Both the position numbers and the translations under genes were made by a program. DNA of 6,893 nucleotides from JBAUHN01 sp049680295 (GTDB lineage: Bacteria; Pseudomonadota; Alphaproteobacteria; Rhodobacterales; Rhodobacteraceae), in the NCBI GenBank assembly GCA_049680295.1, contig JBAUHN010000004.1, positions 1 to 6,893 of the forward strand, in the 5' to 3' direction. Under the pieces are notes generated by a model that saw nothing but the letters and a program-made list of their open reading frames with translations, searched no databases and was not told where the DNA came from. Position 1 is the first letter of the stretch; every line of letters starts with the position of its first letter. Positions 5,390-6,893 of the stretch are shown piece by piece.

Positions 5390-5865
5390 ATGCTACAGAT
5401 CATCGCCGAAGTAACCGAAATAATCGATGTGTCGCAAACGCCGAACACCGTATTCGACTATGTTTCAGATCACGAAAATGACCCCAACTGGCGCAAAGGC
5501 GTTGCCAGCATGGCGCACATTCCAGGCGGTCCCTCGCACAAAGGGATGCAGACGCGGGAAGAACTCGTGCTGTGGGGCCGAAAACGCGTCATAATGGCTA
5601 CGATCACCCGGCACGAGGCTGGGCGCTTGATTGCTTTCAAAACGATAGCTGGTGGACTGCAAGCGCACGGCGAGAAAAAGTTCAGGCCACACCTAAAGGG
5701 GTGTTGATTTCATATACGGTGGGCGCGCAACTGACGGGTCTCGCCGCATTCTTGGTGCCGTTGATCAAGTTCGGATTTCGTTTGCGGCTTCGTTCGGATT
5801 TAATGCGACTGAAACAGCTCCTCGAAACGAATAAGCAAGTGAACGCATCTCATGAAAGAGGTTAA
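5390..5865 (+). pseudogene. SRPBCC (START-like / polyketide cyclase) family protein, broken by a -1 frameshift
   Basis: The first part (5390 to about 5680) encodes a typical SRPBCC N terminus, with VSQTPNTVFDYVSDHEN near residues 14-30 and W34. After GEKK (residues 94-97) the frame runs into a TGA at 5705-5707. The missing C-terminal half continues in the -1 frame as QATPKGVLISYTVGAQLTG, then an amphipathic helix ending LKQLLETNKQ, with TAA at 5863-5865. Adding one base near 5675-5682 restores about 158 residues, the usual family length, so a single base (an A of the A5 run or a T) appears lost. SRPBCC proteins bind hydrophobic ligands in a deep cavity. AGGAG at 5376-5380 supports the start. 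The break sits on GAAAAAG, so sequencing error or ribosomal slippage cannot be excluded. The next gene starts 4 nt later. Confidence 0.82.
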
Positions 5866-5869
5866 TGCA

Positions 5870-6286
5870 ATGGCAAGAGACACCTTCCGAAAGAATGTTG
5901 AAGGACAAATTGCGCTGCTGAAGGACGGCAAGCCTCTTGAGGCGTTTGATCGGTTTTTTGCTGCAGATGGTGTGATGTATGCCAATGGCGAAGTGTTTGC
6001 ACATAGTGCTGCTGAAGGCCGAAAAAAGCAGGAGCCATTCATCAACGCCGCTGAGACAGTGACTGGAAACATTGTCGACCTCATTGTGTCGGAAGAAACA
6101 GAGGTTTGTGCCTTCCGCAACCGGACGTCATTTGTGACATCCAGTGGCAAAAAACACCAAATTGATGGGGTGTGCTGGCAATTCTGGCGTGACGGCATGA
6201 TCGCTGAAGAGCGCTATTTCGACGGGGGGTCGATGCAGCAAATGTTGCGCTTTGGAATTCTGATGTCCCCAGAGAAACTAGTCTAG
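5870..6286 (+). CDS. NTF2-like / SnoaL-like domain protein
   Basis: The protein is 138 residues, in the usual range for the NTF2-like superfamily: an N-terminal helical part (FRKNVEG to about residue 35) packed on a curved beta sheet that forms a pocket. Recognisable parts are EAFDRFFAADGVMY near 23-36, a middle strand region with FRNRTSF, and the closing pattern QIDGVCWQFWRDGMIAEER, where W-x-F/W-x-DG-I-x-E is typical. Members include isomerases, cyclases and non-enzymatic ligand-binding proteins, so no reaction can be assigned. I chose the ATG at 5870 because GAAAGAGG (5854-5861) lies 8 nt upstream. An ATG at 5852 would add six residues. The gene begins 4 nt after the stop of the SRPBCC coding sequence and is probably co-transcribed with it. 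No cofactor motif or signal peptide is seen. Confidence 0.85.
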   Translation: MARDTFRKNVEGQIALLKDGKPLEAFDRFFAADGVMYANGEVFAHSAAEGRKKQEPFINAAETVTGNIVDLIVSEETEVCAFRNRTSFVTSSGKKHQIDGVCWQFWRDGMIAEERYFDGGSMQQMLRFGILMSPEKLV

Positions 6287-6402
6287 ATCAACTGCGATTT
6301 GGTTGATGCAGAGCGCCATCTATTGCGCCGACCCGTTGAAACCGCCGGGCACTTCAGTAAGGGGCAATTTCACTGTTCCGCACAAGCCTTAAGATACAAA
6401 AC

Positions 6403-6417
6403 TTCGGTTTGACCGAA
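6403..6417. repeat. Hairpin TTCGGT-TTG-ACCGAA
   Basis: A perfect 6-bp stem with a 3-nt loop. On the minus strand it is followed by GTTTTG, a very short T-run. It might mark the end of a leftward transcript entering from the right, but the evidence is weak. It lies 12 nt before copy B of the non-coding repeat. Confidence 0.35.
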
Positions 6418-6428
6418 CCTCAGCTGGT

Positions 6429-6513
6429 GAAGCAGACCTTGGTAGCTACTGCAGCGAAATGGCGCTTTGTCCCGCACTCTGTCATAGCGGCGATTTCGAC
6501 GAACGTCCGGTGC
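6429..6513. repeat. Diverged non-coding repeat, copy B
   Basis: Same order of shared words as copy A (3354-3440): GAAGCAG, CC, TGG, TGCAG, CGAA, GGC, TTTGTCC, GCA, TCTG, then CGAACGTCCGGTGC. A few small gaps separate the two. Same orientation, about 3.1 kb apart, in the gene-free DNA after the second module. Confidence 0.5.
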
Positions 6514-6762
6514 TAGTAGAAGCTGCTGTTGAAATTGCGACCCGTTTATAAGCACTTGATGTTGGCACTGTTGTTCCGATGAATAACAAGTCGGCAATCG
6601 GCTTCGAGTGGTAGCTTTGCTCAGCGCTTGCCAATTATAGTGACGAACCACTTTTAGTTGGGGGAGGGTCAGCCCTCTTGTTGTTGGCACGCAGTGGTAT
6701 TTTATGTGGTATGTCTTTCAAAAGATCACAAAAATAGTAAAATTTACAGTAACTTGTATCTA

Positions 6763-6777
6763 AAGTCTTAAGGACTT
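6763..6777. repeat. Inverted repeat AAGTC-TTAAG-GACTT
   Basis: Perfect 5-bp arms around a 5-bp spacer in AT-rich DNA, 20 bp before the palindrome at 6797-6812. This could be an operator for an unseen downstream gene. It is short enough to be chance. Confidence 0.3.
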
Positions 6778-6796
6778 CGTCTCCGCCATAAATCTA

Positions 6797-6812
6797 AAAT
6801 CATCAATGATTT
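6797..6812. repeat. 16-bp palindrome AAATCAT-CA-ATGATTT
   Basis: Perfect 7-bp arms around a 2-bp centre within the AT-rich right end. The size and composition suit a dimeric regulator. The target would be a gene right of the window, as nothing coding is seen nearby. Confidence 0.4.
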
Positions 6813-6893
6813 GAGTATGTTCTGGCAAACATGGGTTTCTGCGGTCTTGCTTTGCTACAACAGATTGTTACAAAAAAGCTATGAGACCTAGAG

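Larger units (their letters stand above)
6287..6893. other. Right-edge stretch without a recognisable gene
   Basis: This 607-nt stretch has no convincing coding region. The longest frame, on the minus strand at 6370-6690, has no ribosome site, atypical composition and no known motif, and it overlaps the non-coding repeat at 6429-6513. A 6-bp inverted repeat (ATCAAC/GTTGAT, 6287-6307) follows the NTF2-like gene but has a 9-nt loop and no T-run. From about 6700 the DNA becomes markedly AT-rich and holds two palindromes, which suggests a control region for a gene beyond the window. Confidence 0.6.

Noticed and set aside
5280..5414. Possible small gene starting MNNPKTPAG between the membrane protein and the SRPBCC gene
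   Set aside because: There is no ribosome site, it overlaps the start of the well-supported SRPBCC coding sequence, and the product is not recognisable.
6287..6307. ATCAAC/GTTGAT stem directly after the NTF2-like gene as a terminator
   Set aside because: The stem is AT-containing with a 9-nt loop and no T-run follows, so it does not meet the usual pattern.
6370..6690. Minus-strand open frame of 106 codons near the right end
   Set aside because: It has no ribosome site, an unusual Q/R/C-rich composition and no known motif. It overlaps a repeat that also occurs in other non-coding DNA of this window.

Overview
The window looks like accessory chromosomal DNA from an alphaproteobacterium, most likely a Rhodobacterales (roseobacter-type) genome. 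This rests on the protein families and their sequence style (COG3000 hydroxylase, compact MarR regulator, 'WDYIRTF'-type LysR regulator), the moderate GC content and the AGGAG/AAGGA-type ribosome sites. It is an inference, because there is no rRNA or other marker gene. No tRNA, rRNA, CRISPR array, insertion sequence or phage gene was found.

Left module (about 287-3214). A regulatory gap at 953-1026 separates a leftward gene for a histidine/aspartate-rich membrane protein from a tightly packed rightward operon. The operon encodes a di-iron sterol-desaturase/fatty-acid-hydroxylase family membrane enzyme, a MarR-type repressor, a 75-residue two-helix membrane protein and a class I SAM-dependent methyltransferase. 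Its genes overlap or are 4 nt apart. The gap holds two nearly identical palindromes (TTGACAA-N5-TTGTCAA and a variant), 27 bp centre to centre, overlaid on the rightward promoter. The simplest reading is that the MarR protein represses its own operon and the divergent membrane gene.

Middle (3215-3657). This is a gene-free gap where the methyltransferase operon and the LysR gene converge. It holds a weak candidate terminator, several perfect inverted repeats and one copy of a diverged non-coding repeat. A second copy lies about 3 kb away, near the right end.

Right module (about 3658-6286). A leftward LysR regulator faces a rightward set: a second histidine/aspartate-rich membrane protein, an SRPBCC (START-like) lipid-binding-fold protein broken by a -1 frameshift, and an NTF2/SnoaL-like small protein. 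The two membrane proteins, one in each module, share the spaced pattern H-x3-D-x3-HH-x-D followed by W-D...Y...F...E. They look like distant relatives, possibly metal-binding membrane hydrolases.

Right end (6287-6893). No gene is visible. The stretch carries the second non-coding repeat copy and then becomes AT-rich, with palindromes that may belong to a gene beyond the window.

Taken together, the window carries two regulator-controlled modules. Each pairs a divergently transcribed membrane protein of the same broad type with proteins suited to hydrophobic small molecules or lipids (hydroxylase and methyltransferase on the left, SRPBCC and NTF2-fold proteins on the right). A role in modifying or sensing membrane lipids or hydrophobic compounds is plausible, but no substrate can be read from the sequence.
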